Position numbers and translations under genes: made by a program. A stretch of 64,000 bases of DNA. It comes from Rhodococcus sp. IEGM 1381 (lineage in GTDB: Bacteria; Actinomycetota; Actinomycetes; Mycobacteriales; Mycobacteriaceae). Below the pieces are notes generated by a model that saw only the letters and a list, made by a program, of their open reading frames with translations, was not told where the DNA came from and ran no database searches. The stretch spans positions 18,613-82,612 of the forward strand of contig NZ_JASHKQ010000017.1 of NCBI RefSeq assembly GCF_030056795.1, given 5' to 3'. Below, in pieces: positions 38,457-47,423 of the stretch (its first letter is position 1; each line of letters begins with the position of its first letter).

Positions 38457-38906
38457 GTGACACCCGTGGAATCTTGCATCTTCTGTGCGATCGTCGCCGG
38501 CGACGCCCCCGCCCATCGAGTGTTCGAGAACGACCACACCGTCGCCTTTCTCGACATTCGGCCGATCAGTCGCGGACACCTTCTCGTCGTTCCGCGCGAG
38601 CACGCCACCGACCTGAACTCGAGCCATCCGGACGCGGCTGCCGAGGTGTTTCGCGTCGGGCACGCCCTGTCGCGCGCGGTGCGGCACTCGGACCTGCGCG
38701 CCGACGGAGCCAACCTCGTCATCAACGACGGCAAGGCTGCATTTCAGACGGTTTTTCACCTCCATCTCCACGTGGTGCCGCGGTGGCACCGTGATCGGCT
38801 GCGGTTCGCGGCCGGATTCGTGACGCGTCGCCTGCGCGAGCCCGATCGTGTCGCGGACGCCGTCCGCGTCGGGCTGACTCGGCTGAACGGAGAACCGACG
38901 GCGTGA
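38457..38906 (+). CDS. HIT-family hydrolase
   Basis: The 149-aa protein belongs to the HINT/Fhit superfamily of nucleotide phosphoramide or dinucleoside polyphosphate hydrolases. The histidine triad is HLHLHV at residues 101-106, with H103 the expected nucleophile, and the N-terminal CIFCAIVAGDAPAHRVFENDHTVAFLDIRP is typical. A CxxC at residues 7-10 may bind zinc with later residues. It overlaps the next gene as GTGA, so the pair is an operon. Confidence 0.92.
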   Translation: MTPVESCIFCAIVAGDAPAHRVFENDHTVAFLDIRPISRGHLLVVPREHATDLNSSHPDAAAEVFRVGHALSRAVRHSDLRADGANLVINDGKAAFQTVFHLHLHVVPRWHRDRLRFAAGFVTRRLREPDRVADAVRVGLTRLNGEPTA

Positions 38907-39547
38907 AACTGTTCCTGTCGTCGTACCGATTCGGCGGCCACTCCGACGCCTTCGTCCAACTCACCGGGCCGCCCTCCGATCTCGCCGTCATTGCGAACGC
39001 GTCGGACGCGTGGCCCGCCGCGGCACGCGATTCCTCGCTTCGCAGCGAGTTCGGCCCGCTGCGCGCTCTCGGGTATCGACCGGCAGAGGTGGATCTACGC
39101 GAATACGCGGGTCGGCCGGCGGCGTTCGAGCGTGCCCTCGAAGGATTCGGTGCGGTGTGGGTGCGCGGCGGCAACACGTTCGTCCTGCGCGCCCAGCTCG
39201 CCCGCTCGGGCGCAGACAAAATTCTGATCGAGCGTGTTCGAGGGAACTCCATCGCCTACGGCGGTTACAGCGCGGGTGCGTGTGTGGCGGCTCCGTCACT
39301 GATCGGAGTCGAGGACGCGGACGACCCCGGCGAGGTTCGACCCGCCACCGGCATCGACACGCTATGGGACGGGCTGAATCTGGTGGACTTCTCGATCGTC
39401 CCCCACCTGAATTCCGTTCTGGATAACAACGATTCGGGATGGGCTACTCTGCAACGCTTACGCCGCGATGGCGTTGACTGTCACGGTTTGACCGACGAAC
39501 AGGCCATCGTTGTCGATGTTTCGGGGACTCGGATTCTGGGTGGTTGA
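38903..39547 (+). CDS. Peptidase E-like protein (S51 / class I glutamine amidotransferase-like)
   Basis: The 214-aa protein has the S51 peptidase nucleophile elbow GGYSAGACV with serine S123, preceded by WVRGGNTFVLRAQL (about 87-100), which forms the substrate strand. S51 enzymes cleave N-terminal Asp dipeptides. A His in DFSIVPHLNSVLDN near residue 170 is a likely triad member. The GTG start overlaps the HIT gene. It ends 7 bp from the convergent small gene. Confidence 0.87.
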   Translation: MKLFLSSYRFGGHSDAFVQLTGPPSDLAVIANASDAWPAAARDSSLRSEFGPLRALGYRPAEVDLREYAGRPAAFERALEGFGAVWVRGGNTFVLRAQLARSGADKILIERVRGNSIAYGGYSAGACVAAPSLIGVEDADDPGEVRPATGIDTLWDGLNLVDFSIVPHLNSVLDNNDSGWATLQRLRRDGVDCHGLTDEQAIVVDVSGTRILGG

Positions 39548-39554
39548 ACGCCGA

Positions 39555-39866
39555 TCAACCCAGGCGGGCCAGTGGAGCCAGCCGATCGAGTGACGACCAC
39601 GCCAGGGAGCATCGCCGTGCGGTCATCTCGTCCGCGTCGAGGACGAGCATGTCGAACAACTGGCGCGGTGCCGCTCGCCACGAGTCCGCAATGTGCGACA
39701 CGGTGGCTTTCTCGAACAGCCCGGACTGTGTCAAGGCCTGAACCCACTCGTCGATCTCACCTCGATGGATCCGCTCGATGGTGTCGTATTCGACTCCGCC
39801 GCCGAGAAATTCGTACGAGAACATCGCCGCCACGTAGCTCCAGGAGTCACTTCCGGGATCGATCAT
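39555..39866 (-). CDS. Small protein of unknown function (paralogue of 33676-34002)
   Basis: The 103-aa product begins MIDPGSDSWSYVAAMF. The ATG at 39866 is well defined by a perfect AAGGAGG ribosome site; the open frame upstream to 40592 is a shadow of the oxidase gene. The segment EWVQALTQSGLFEKATVSHIADSW matches the protein at 33676-34002. No known domain is recognised. It is predicted to be a small helical cytoplasmic protein. Confidence 0.8.
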   Translation of the reverse strand: MIDPGSDSWSYVAAMFSYEFLGGGVEYDTIERIHRGEIDEWVQALTQSGLFEKATVSHIADSWRAAPRQLFDMLVLDADEMTARRCSLAWSSLDRLAPLARLG

Positions 39867-39971
39867 GGTGCAGCCTCCTTGTCGACTCGCGTCACATGGG
39901 GCGCGAGGTTCGCTGCGCTGGACGCTAGCGTGGCGAACTACAAGATTGCGTGTCGACGACGCATCGATCTG

Positions 39972-39994
39972 GTAACGCCTGAGGCTGGTGTTAC
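39972..39994. promoter_or_regulatory. GTAACGCC/GGTGTTAC inverted repeat upstream of the oxidase gene
   Basis: The arms GTAACGCC (39972-39979) and GGTGTTAC (39987-39994) form 8 bp with one wobble across a 7-nt spacer. The repeat is 105 bp upstream of the GlcD-like gene and about 106 bp from the divergent small gene, a plausible operator position for either. Confidence 0.4.
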
Positions 39995-40098
39995 TGATGT
40001 GACTCGATACGCGCGAAGGCATCCCTCGTCCGCATCTCACCCGAGGTCGTGACAGACTCGAGTGGCGACGGTCACATTTTCGACGTGAGGAGAACCGG

Positions 40099-41481
40099 AT
40101 GTCGGTGACGACGGAAGCAGATGCCCGCCTGACCGAACTCGAATCGCTGCTTCCTGCCGGTGCTGTGGTCACGGACCCGGATATCACCGAGGGATACCGA
40201 CGCGATTGGGCCAAGGACCCCAATGCAGGTACCCCACTGGCAGTGGTCCGCGCACAGTCGACCGAGGACGTTCGGGCCGTCATGCGCTGGGCCACCGAAC
40301 ACAACGTGGCGGTTGTTCCTCGCGGTGCCGGTTCGGGCTTGTCGGGCGGTGCCACCGCTGTCGACGGCGGAATCGTTCTCACCACGGAGTTGATGCGCGA
40401 GATCACCGTCGATCCGGTGACCCGCATCGCCGTCGTACAACCCGGGCTGCTCAACGCCGAAGTCAAGAAGGCAGTCGCCGAGCACGGCCTGTGGTACCCG
40501 CCGGATCCGTCGTCGTTCGAGATGTGTTCCATCGGCGGCAATGCGGCCACCAACGCCGGCGGACTGTGCTGCGTGAAGTACGGCGTCACCACCGATTACG
40601 TTCTCGGACTCGAGGTCGTCCTCGCCGATGGGACTGCCGTCCGACTCGGCGGACCACGCCTGAAAGATGTTGCGGGACTGTCCCTTGCGAAGCTCTTCGT
40701 CGGATCCGAGGGCACCCTGGGCATCATCACCGAGATCACTCTTCGATTGATCCCGGCGCAACCTCCGGCCAGCACCGTGGTCGCATCGTTCGCGTCCGTG
40801 CACGATGCGACGACTGCCATTCTGGCCATCACCCGTACCTTGCGGCCGTCGATGCTCGAGTTCATGGACCGCGCGTCCATCTGTGCCGTCGAGGACGCCA
40901 TGAAGATGGGACTCGACCGCGAGGCCGCGGCGATGCTCATCGCTCGGTCCGACTCCCCCGGTGCCGATCGGGGGCGCGAAACAGAGATCATGGCAGCCGC
41001 GTGCGCCGAGGCCGGTGCCTCGGACGTATTCACCACCGACGACCCCGACGAGGGTGAGGCCTTCGCTGCCGCACGGCGGTTCGCCATTCCCGCGGTCGAA
41101 CGACTCGGCAGCCTGCTGCTCGAGGACGTCGGTGTTCCGCTGCCTGCCCTCCCGGCCCTCGTCGATGGAATCGCCGAGCTGTCCGCGAAGTACGACGTAC
41201 TGGTCGCCGTCATCGCTCACGCCGGCGATGGCAACACTCACCCACTGATCGTGTTCGACCCCGAGGACGCCGATATGACCCGCCGAGCCAACGTCGCCTT
41301 CGGAGCGATCATGGATCTGGCAATTTCGTTGGGCGGCACCATCACCGGCGAACACGGCGTCGGTCGACTCAAGAAGGCGTGGCTACCCGATCAAGTCGGA
41401 GAAGACGTCATGGAACTCACCCGCCGCATCAAGACTGCCCTCGATCCGGCGGGCATCCTCAACCCGGGTGCTGTGCTCTGA
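40099..41481 (+). CDS. FAD-linked oxidase, glycolate/D-lactate dehydrogenase (GlcD) type
   Basis: The 460-aa flavoprotein has a PCMH-type FAD domain with VVPRGAGSGLSGGATAVDGGIVLTT (about residues 74-98) and DPSSFEMCSIGGNAATNAGGLCCVKYG (about 138-163). A C-terminal oxidase domain follows with VAVIAHAGDGNTHPLIVFD and TGEHGVGRLKKAWL, the metal/substrate histidine motifs. It oxidises a 2-hydroxy acid such as glycolate or D-lactate; no GlcE or GlcF subunits are adjacent. GAGGAGAACC precedes the ATG. The stop is fused back-to-back with the aminotransferase stop (TGATCA). Confidence 0.93.
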   Translation: MSVTTEADARLTELESLLPAGAVVTDPDITEGYRRDWAKDPNAGTPLAVVRAQSTEDVRAVMRWATEHNVAVVPRGAGSGLSGGATAVDGGIVLTTELMREITVDPVTRIAVVQPGLLNAEVKKAVAEHGLWYPPDPSSFEMCSIGGNAATNAGGLCCVKYGVTTDYVLGLEVVLADGTAVRLGGPRLKDVAGLSLAKLFVGSEGTLGIITEITLRLIPAQPPASTVVASFASVHDATTAILAITRTLRPSMLEFMDRASICAVEDAMKMGLDREAAAMLIARSDSPGADRGRETEIMAAACAEAGASDVFTTDDPDEGEAFAAARRFAIPAVERLGSLLLEDVGVPLPALPALVDGIAELSAKYDVLVAVIAHAGDGNTHPLIVFDPEDADMTRRANVAFGAIMDLAISLGGTITGEHGVGRLKKAWLPDQVGEDVMELTRRIKTALDPAGILNPGAVL

Positions 41482-42792
41482 TCACCCGTCCACGGTGAAC
41501 CCGTCTGCCACCGTCAGAACCTCGTCGAGGATTTCCAGTCCCTGACGAATCTCGTCCTCGGACGTCGTCAGCGGCGGCGCGATCTGTAGTCGGTTGCCTG
41601 CAACGAACGGCCACAGACCGCGTGACTTCGCCGCCGCGGTCAAGGTGCCCATTGCCGCCGCATCCTTGCCCGACGCGGCAAAGGGCACCAGCGGCTCTCG
41701 GGTCGTGCCATCTTTGACCAGTTCGACGGCCCAGAAGAATCCCTTGCCGCGCACCTCGCCCACGCTGGGATGAGACTCGGCCAGCTTGCACAGGCCCGCA
41801 CCGAGTACGTCCTCGCCGACATGACGCACGTGCGGAAGGATTTTGTCTCGCTCGAACACTCCGATGGACGCCACGCCCGCGGCGCACCCGAGCACGTGGC
41901 CGGAGTAGGTCAACCCGCCCGGATAGGCTTTGTGGTCGAACTGCGAGGCGATCTTCTCCGAGATCACGACCCCGCCGAGGGGTACGTATCCGGAGTTGAC
42001 GCCCTTGGCGAACGTGATCAGATCCGGTGTCACATCCCAGGCCTGACATGCGAACCATTCGCCGATCCGCCCGAACCCGACCATCACTTCGTCGGCGATG
42101 TCCACGATTCCGTACTTGTCGCACAACGCGCGAACCCCGGCGAGGTATCCGGGCGGCGGAATCAACACACCGTTGGTACCGATGACCGATTCGAGGATCA
42201 GTCCGGCGATGTTCTGCGCACCCTCGAGCACGATGACCTGTTCGAGATGCGCCAGCGCTGCGGCCGTCTCGTCCTCGGGAGTCGTTGTGCCCCAGGGTGA
42301 CCGATACGGATAAGGTCCGAAAAACCGTACGACGTCCACATTGGTCGGTTCGGTGCCCCATCGCCGCGGCTCACCGGTGAGACCGATCGCAACTCCGGTT
42401 CCGCCGTGGTAGGAGCGATACGCGGCAAGCATCTTCGTACGCCCGGTGTGCTGCCGCGCCAGCCGCACCGCATGCTCGACGGCTTCTGCGCCTCCGGTCG
42501 TGAAGAACACCCGGTTCAGATCACCCGGGGCGCGTTCGGCTATCAACGCGGCGAGTTCACTGCGCTTGTTGTTGGCCACGGTCGGAGAAATAGTCGTCAG
42601 CACCTGGGCCTGTTCGACGATGGCGGCCACCACGTCGGGGTGTTGATGTCCGAGATTGACGTTGACCAATTGGGAAGAGAAGTCCAGGTATCGGTTGCCC
42701 TTGTCGTCCCAGAACCACGACCCCTCGGCACCCTCGACGGTGATCGGGTTCAGTTCGGCCTGCGCCGACCAGGAGTAGAACACGTGATCCAT
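41482..42792 (-). CDS. Class III omega-amino acid aminotransferase
   Basis: The 436-aa PLP enzyme has the AgcS/omega-amino acid:pyruvate type layout: WSAQAELNPITVEGAEGSWFWDDKGNRYLDF, the phosphate loop FFTTGGAEAVEHAVRLAR, IADEVMVGFGRIGEWFA with the PLP-contacting aspartate, and the Schiff-base lysine in ITFAKGVNSGYVPLGG (about residue 263). In this operon it would transaminate beta-alanine or 3-aminoisobutyrate released by the upstream amidase. Its ATG abuts the binding protein stop codon with no gap. Confidence 0.92.
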   Translation of the reverse strand: MDHVFYSWSAQAELNPITVEGAEGSWFWDDKGNRYLDFSSQLVNVNLGHQHPDVVAAIVEQAQVLTTISPTVANNKRSELAALIAERAPGDLNRVFFTTGGAEAVEHAVRLARQHTGRTKMLAAYRSYHGGTGVAIGLTGEPRRWGTEPTNVDVVRFFGPYPYRSPWGTTTPEDETAAALAHLEQVIVLEGAQNIAGLILESVIGTNGVLIPPPGYLAGVRALCDKYGIVDIADEVMVGFGRIGEWFACQAWDVTPDLITFAKGVNSGYVPLGGVVISEKIASQFDHKAYPGGLTYSGHVLGCAAGVASIGVFERDKILPHVRHVGEDVLGAGLCKLAESHPSVGEVRGKGFFWAVELVKDGTTREPLVPFAASGKDAAAMGTLTAAAKSRGLWPFVAGNRLQIAPPLTTSEDEIRQGLEILDEVLTVADGFTVDG

Positions 42793-43929
42793 CTACTTGC
42801 CGCCTTCCTCCAGTGTGACCTCCATCGGAGCGTACGACTCTCCGGTGACGTCCACACCGTCGGCCTTCAACAAATCCAATGCCTTGCCGACGTACTCGTT
42901 GGTGTAGGCCTCGGCATCGGGATAAGCGGTGAGCACCGTCGAGCCCTCTGCGTTCTTCGTGGTTTTCGCGATGTCCACGGTTTGCTGCCAGGCGGCCTCG
43001 TCGATCATCCCGATGCCTTCGCCCGACGGCCAGATCAACTTGTTGACTTCGTTGACCTGCCAGAGCTGATGGCTCGCGCCGAGCGTAGACCCCGCAGCGA
43101 CGGTGATGTCGCGGCACTTCTCGACGTTGTCTCGGCAGAAGATCCAGCCCTTCAGCGAGGCCGCCAGGAATTTGACGGTCTGATCCTGGTAGGCCTCGTC
43201 GGAGAGCTTGTCCGTGTTGGCCCAGATCGCGTCCTGCAACATGGCAACCCCGTCGTCGTTCCAGTTCAGCGAACTGAAGTCGTCCGCCGTGTACAGCGAG
43301 CCGGTCGCAGGGTTCACAGTCTCGAGCAGCTGTGCGTACTCGTTGTACGACATAGCCTGTGCAGCAGCGATATCGCCGGACAGCAGGCCGTTCATGTCGA
43401 ACTGCTGCTGCACCAACGTGACGTCGGATGGACTCACCCCGGCTTGGGTCATACCGGCGAACAACTCGAATTCGTTGCCGTAGCCCCAGTTTCCGACGGT
43501 CTTGCCACGAAGGTCGGCGGGTGAGGCGATGTTCTGATCCTTGAACGAGACCTGCAACGTGCCGGATTTCTGGTAGATCTGAGCGACGTCGGTGATGCCC
43601 GCCCCGGCCTCGCGGGAGGCGAGCGCTTTCGGCACCCACGCGACGGCATAATCGGCCTGTCCCTGCGCCAGCACGGTCTGCGGAACGATATCCGTTCCGC
43701 CGTCCAATATTTCGACGTTCAGTCCCTGCTCGGCGTAGAAGCCCTGGTCGACGGCCGCCAGATAGCCCGCGAACTGGCCCTGCTTGAACCACTGCAATTG
43801 CAGCTTGATCGTGGTGTTCCCGTCGGCACCGGTATCGGTTTCGGTCGTGGTGGTGCTGCAGGCCGAGGCGACTACCGCCAGTGCCATGGCGACGGCCAGC
43901 AGGCGTCGGGGGGTTCGAGTGATCTTCAC
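42793..43929 (-). CDS. NMT1/THI5-like ABC substrate-binding lipoprotein
   Basis: The 378-aa protein has a signal peptide ending in VVASAC, with the probable lipidated cysteine at residue 24. The mature part starts with IKLQLQWFKQGQFAGYLAAVDQGFYAEQGLNVEIL, the NMT1/THI5 pattern used by pyrimidine, taurine and nitrate binding proteins, and continues with GKTVGNWGYGNEFELF. The GTG at 43929 is set by a GGAGA ribosome site and the signal peptide. It follows the permease gene by 11 bp. The ligand is probably a pyrimidine, hydantoin or carbamoyl compound, inferred from its operon. Confidence 0.88.
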   Translation of the reverse strand: MKITRTPRRLLAVAMALAVVASACSTTTTETDTGADGNTTIKLQLQWFKQGQFAGYLAAVDQGFYAEQGLNVEILDGGTDIVPQTVLAQGQADYAVAWVPKALASREAGAGITDVAQIYQKSGTLQVSFKDQNIASPADLRGKTVGNWGYGNEFELFAGMTQAGVSPSDVTLVQQQFDMNGLLSGDIAAAQAMSYNEYAQLLETVNPATGSLYTADDFSSLNWNDDGVAMLQDAIWANTDKLSDEAYQDQTVKFLAASLKGWIFCRDNVEKCRDITVAAGSTLGASHQLWQVNEVNKLIWPSGEGIGMIDEAAWQQTVDIAKTTKNAEGSTVLTAYPDAEAYTNEYVGKALDLLKADGVDVTGESYAPMEVTLEEGGK

Positions 43930-43940
43930 GTTCAACTCTC

Positions 43941-44684
43941 CTAGGTACGACGGCGGGACACGAGCTTCTCGAGCAAGAGAACGACCATAAAGAAGAGCAA
44001 CCCGACTGCGATGGCACCCACGACGTAGGCCCATGCCCGGGGGTAAGCGGTGTTCGCAGCGGCGGAGGTGATCCGCGACCCCAAACCGTTCTGCAGTCCA
44101 CCGAAGTACTCGCAGATGATGGCAGCAATGACAGCATTCGGAGCAGCAACCCGCAACCCGGTGAAGATGTGTGGCACCGCGGACGGGAGCCGAACGATGC
44201 GCGTGAACTGCCAGCCGCCGACCGCGTACGACGTCATCAGGTCCTGATGCACCGGTGATATCTGACGGAGTCCTTTTGCCGCACTGACGAATACCGGGAA
44301 GAACACGACGATGGTCACGACGAGGCGGCGTGGTAGATCGGTGGTCGAGGAGAACATCGAGTTGAACACCGGGGCGAGGGCGACGATGGGAACCGCTGCG
44401 GCACCCGCCGCCAGCGGAGTGAGAAGTTCGTCGACGATCCTGAGGCGAACGGCCGATATCGCTGCGAGAAGACCGAGGACCGATCCTGCGATCAATCCCA
44501 CCAACGCATTGGTTCCGGTTGCCACACTTGCCGATCCGATGTTGCCGACGTTACGAGCGAACTGTTCGGCAATCGCACTCGGTGAGGGAAGGAGAAACGA
44601 CGGTACCCCGGCGACGACGGTCAGCAACTGCCACAACCCGAGCAGGACAACACCGAACACCACCGGCGGCAGCCAGACTTTCAT
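43941..44684 (-). CDS. ABC transporter permease (second permease of the operon)
   Basis: The 247-aa membrane protein has about six transmembrane helices. The EAA loop near residues 145-175 reads ASAAKGLRQISPVHQDLMTSYAVGGWQFTRIVRLPSAVPHIFTGLR-like, the SsuC/TauC/ThiX pattern. With the permease at 45457-46392 it could form a heterodimeric channel, since both flank a single ATPase gene. It overlaps the ATPase gene by 4 bp. Confidence 0.92.
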   Translation of the reverse strand: MKVWLPPVVFGVVLLGLWQLLTVVAGVPSFLLPSPSAIAEQFARNVGNIGSASVATGTNALVGLIAGSVLGLLAAISAVRLRIVDELLTPLAAGAAAVPIVALAPVFNSMFSSTTDLPRRLVVTIVVFFPVFVSAAKGLRQISPVHQDLMTSYAVGGWQFTRIVRLPSAVPHIFTGLRVAAPNAVIAAIICEYFGGLQNGLGSRITSAAANTAYPRAWAYVVGAIAVGLLFFMVVLLLEKLVSRRRT

Positions 44685-45460
44685 CGGAGATCCGCACCAC
44701 GGATTATGCGCCCGTGCAGTGCATCCCGAACCGAGGTGATGGCGGCGAAGAAGTCCGCCGATTCACGAGGGTCCCCGTCGGATTCGAAGGTGTCGATCGT
44801 GAGCGTGCCCACGATCCTCCCCGGCCGGGGAGACATCACGACCACTCGATCGGACAGATACACCGCTTCGGGAATGGAGTGGGTCACGAACACCACTGCT
44901 GCTCTCGACTCCTCGGCTATGCGCAGCAAGTCGTTCTGCATCTTCTCGCGCGTCATCTCGTCGAGTGCGCCGAACGGCTCGTCCATCAGCAACAGTCCCG
45001 GCGTTCGGGCCAATGCACGAGCGATCGCCACGCGTTGCTGCATACCGCCGGACAGCTGGCTGGGGAAGCTCTCCGCAAAATCGGTGAGTCCCACGAGCTC
45101 GAGCAGTTCGCGTACCCGTTCCGCGCGTTCTCGTTTGGACACCTTGTGCAGCTCCAGCGGCAACGCAACGTTCGACTGCACTGTTCGCCAATCGAGCAGC
45201 CCTGCCTGTTGAAATGCGATGCCGTACTTCTGTTCGACGCGAGCTTGCCGCGCCGTCAGACCGAACACCGACACCGCGCCGGAAGTGGGTTGCTCGAGAT
45301 CTGCGATGACGCGAAGCAGCGTCGACTTGCCGCAGCCGGAAGGGCCGATCAAGGATACGAATTCGCCGGGGGCGATCGACAGCGACACATTGTCCAGCGC
45401 TGTCACTCCTCCATCGAACGTCTTACCGACGCTCTCGACGGCAACGGCATGCACGGTCAT
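44681..45460 (-). CDS. ABC transporter ATP-binding protein
   Basis: The 259-aa ATPase has Walker A GPSGCGKSTLL, the Q-loop FQQAGLLDW, the signature LSGGMQQRVAIARAL, Walker B LLLMDEPFGALD, and the switch histidine in VTHSIPEAVYLSD. The sequence is of the SsuB/TauB/ThiZ subtype that works with NMT1-like binding proteins. The ATG at 45460 overlaps the upstream permease stop by 4 bp; the open frame to 46279 is a shadow of the permease gene. Confidence 0.94.
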   Translation of the reverse strand: MTVHAVAVESVGKTFDGGVTALDNVSLSIAPGEFVSLIGPSGCGKSTLLRVIADLEQPTSGAVSVFGLTARQARVEQKYGIAFQQAGLLDWRTVQSNVALPLELHKVSKRERAERVRELLELVGLTDFAESFPSQLSGGMQQRVAIARALARTPGLLLMDEPFGALDEMTREKMQNDLLRIAEESRAAVVFVTHSIPEAVYLSDRVVVMSPRPGRIVGTLTIDTFESDGDPRESADFFAAITSVRDALHGRIIRGADLR

Positions 45461-46392
45461 GAATCCGCCCTTCGCGCAGGAGTACGGCCTGCGTATCGAC
45501 CAAGAGCGATATCGAGCAGGGCCACCAATCCGGAGACCACGAGTCCGAGCACCGCCGCACCCAGAACAGCTGCGTACAGGCGAGACGCGTCGCCCGTCGC
45601 CTGTTGCGAAAACACGATGATCTGCCTGCCGATCCCGCCGGTGGTTCCGGTCGAGATCTCGGCAACGACTGCACCGATCACAGCGGCAGCAGCAGCCAGC
45701 CGCAGAGACGGGATCAGGTGCGGCACCGCGGCTGGGAGCCGTAGCCGCAGAAGCGTGGTCCACCATCCGGCCGCGTAACTGTGCATCAGATCCAGGGACG
45801 CCCGGTCGGGTGCCCGTAGCCCGCGCAACATCCCCACCGCCACCGGGAAGAACGCGAGATACGACGCGATGACGGTGATGCTCATCCACGGCTGCCAGGC
45901 ATACCCGCCGATGGCAATCTTCCCGCCCCAGCCGGCGACGAGCGGTGCCAGCGCAATCAGCGGCACCGTCTGCGAGACGATCACGTAGGGCAACACGGAC
46001 CGCTCCACCCACACGAATCGTTGCATCGCGACGGCCAGCACCAGTCCGACCACCGCCCCCAGAACGAATCCGAGCACCGCAAGACCGAAAGTGAACAGTC
46101 CACTCGAGACGATCGCCGCGCCGACACTGCGTGCCCCGGCAACGTTCACCTCCGGCTCGGTCAGCGCCGCCAACACCGACCACACATGCGGCAGAGCGCC
46201 GTCGTCGGTGCGCGGCAACACCCGCACACCACCGAAACTCACGCCGTTTTCGGGAACCAGCACTTTCACCAGCTCCCACAACACCAGCAACAGCACGATC
46301 GCAGCCACCGCCATGACCGGGCGACGAAGTCCGCGCGCCGAGCGGGCGGGAGTAGGAGCTACCACTGCCGCCTGATCGAGAACACCGGTCAC
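45457..46392 (-). CDS. ABC transporter permease (first permease of the operon)
   Basis: The 311-aa protein has an N-terminal cytoplasmic tail, then about seven hydrophobic segments and a conserved EAA-type loop including LRAPDRASLDLMHSYAAGWWTTLLRLRLP. A long periplasmic region (about residues 50-85) distinguishes it from the second permease. It overlaps the LLM oxidoreductase and ATPase genes by 4 bp each, so the importer is translationally coupled to the catabolic enzymes. Confidence 0.91.
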   Translation of the reverse strand: MTGVLDQAAVVAPTPARSARGLRRPVMAVAAIVLLLVLWELVKVLVPENGVSFGGVRVLPRTDDGALPHVWSVLAALTEPEVNVAGARSVGAAIVSSGLFTFGLAVLGFVLGAVVGLVLAVAMQRFVWVERSVLPYVIVSQTVPLIALAPLVAGWGGKIAIGGYAWQPWMSITVIASYLAFFPVAVGMLRGLRAPDRASLDLMHSYAAGWWTTLLRLRLPAAVPHLIPSLRLAAAAAVIGAVVAEISTGTTGGIGRQIIVFSQQATGDASRLYAAVLGAAVLGLVVSGLVALLDIALGRYAGRTPARRADS

Positions 46393-47420
46393 GACGTAGC
46401 CGTCACGGACTTGCGGATCTGTGGAATGATGCTCTCTCCGTACGCTTCCAGCGTCGCAGCCTTGGCGTCGTGCTGGAGGTAGACCGAGAACTGGTCGACG
46501 CCGAGTGCCTCGAGCTCCTTCAGCTTGGCGATGTGATCGGCCGGGGTGCCGAGCAGGCAGAACCTGTCGATCACCTCGTTCGGAACGAATTCTGCGTGCG
46601 AGTTTCCGGCTCGACCGTGCTCGTTGTAGTCGTACCCGGTACGTGCTGCGATGTAGTCGGTGAGCGCCTGTGGAACACCGCCGCCATCGCCGCCGTAGCG
46701 CGAGACGATATCGGCGACATGGTTACCGACCATCCCGCCGAACCACCGACATTGGTCGCGGGCATGTTCGAGGCCGGCCTCGGTACCGTCGGTGACGTAG
46801 GCGGGAGCTGCCACGCAGATCGAGATCGAATCAGGATCGCGGCCCGCCTGCTCTGCCGCGGCACGCACTCGGCCGATCGTCCAGGCAGCAATATCCGGAT
46901 CGGCCAACTGCAGGATGAAGCCGTCCGCTACCTGCCCGGTGAGCTCGAGGGCTTTGGGTCCGTACGCCGCCACCCACACCTCCAGCCTCGAGTGCTCTGC
47001 CCACGGGAACTGCACTGTCGTCTCACCGACCCGGGCACTACGCCCGTTCGCAAGACTGCCGATCACCTCGATCGACTCTCGCAGCGCAGCAAGCGTTGTC
47101 GGCTTGCCGCCGAGAGCGCGGACTGCGGAATCGCCACGACCGATGCCGCACACCGTGCGATTGCCGAACATGTCGTTGAGCGTCGCGAATGTCGATGCCG
47201 TCACCGTCCAATCGCGCGTCGCCGGATTGGTAACCATCGGGCCCACGGTCACGCGCCTCGTCGCGGCCAGAATCTGGCTGTAGATGACGTACGGCTCCTG
47301 CCACAGCAAGTGCGAATCGAAAGTCCATACGTGCGAAAACCCATGTGTCTCGGCCTGCCTGGCCAGATCGATCACACGGGACGCCGGCGGATTGCACTGC
47401 AGCACTACCCCGATGTCCAT
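46389..47420 (-). CDS. LLM-class flavin/F420-dependent oxidoreductase
   Basis: The 343-aa protein has the bacterial luciferase-like TIM-barrel pattern: DIGVVLQCNPPASRVIDLARQAETHGFSHVWTFDSHLLWQEPYV at the N-terminus, GPMVTNPATRDWTVTASTFATLNDMFGNRTVCGIGRGDSAVRALG in the core and YGPKALELTGQVADGFILQ. It resembles the TIGR03842 group of predicted F420-dependent enzymes, which I recall as being associated with hydantoinase genes. Mycolata generally make F420. It sits between a dihydropyrimidinase and the importer, where a dihydropyrimidine dehydrogenase would be expected, so pyrimidine ring reduction or oxidation is a plausible role (inference). Confidence 0.88.
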   Translation of the reverse strand: MDIGVVLQCNPPASRVIDLARQAETHGFSHVWTFDSHLLWQEPYVIYSQILAATRRVTVGPMVTNPATRDWTVTASTFATLNDMFGNRTVCGIGRGDSAVRALGGKPTTLAALRESIEVIGSLANGRSARVGETTVQFPWAEHSRLEVWVAAYGPKALELTGQVADGFILQLADPDIAAWTIGRVRAAAEQAGRDPDSISICVAAPAYVTDGTEAGLEHARDQCRWFGGMVGNHVADIVSRYGGDGGGVPQALTDYIAARTGYDYNEHGRAGNSHAEFVPNEVIDRFCLLGTPADHIAKLKELEALGVDQFSVYLQHDAKAATLEAYGESIIPQIRKSVTATS

Positions 47421-47423
47421 GGC

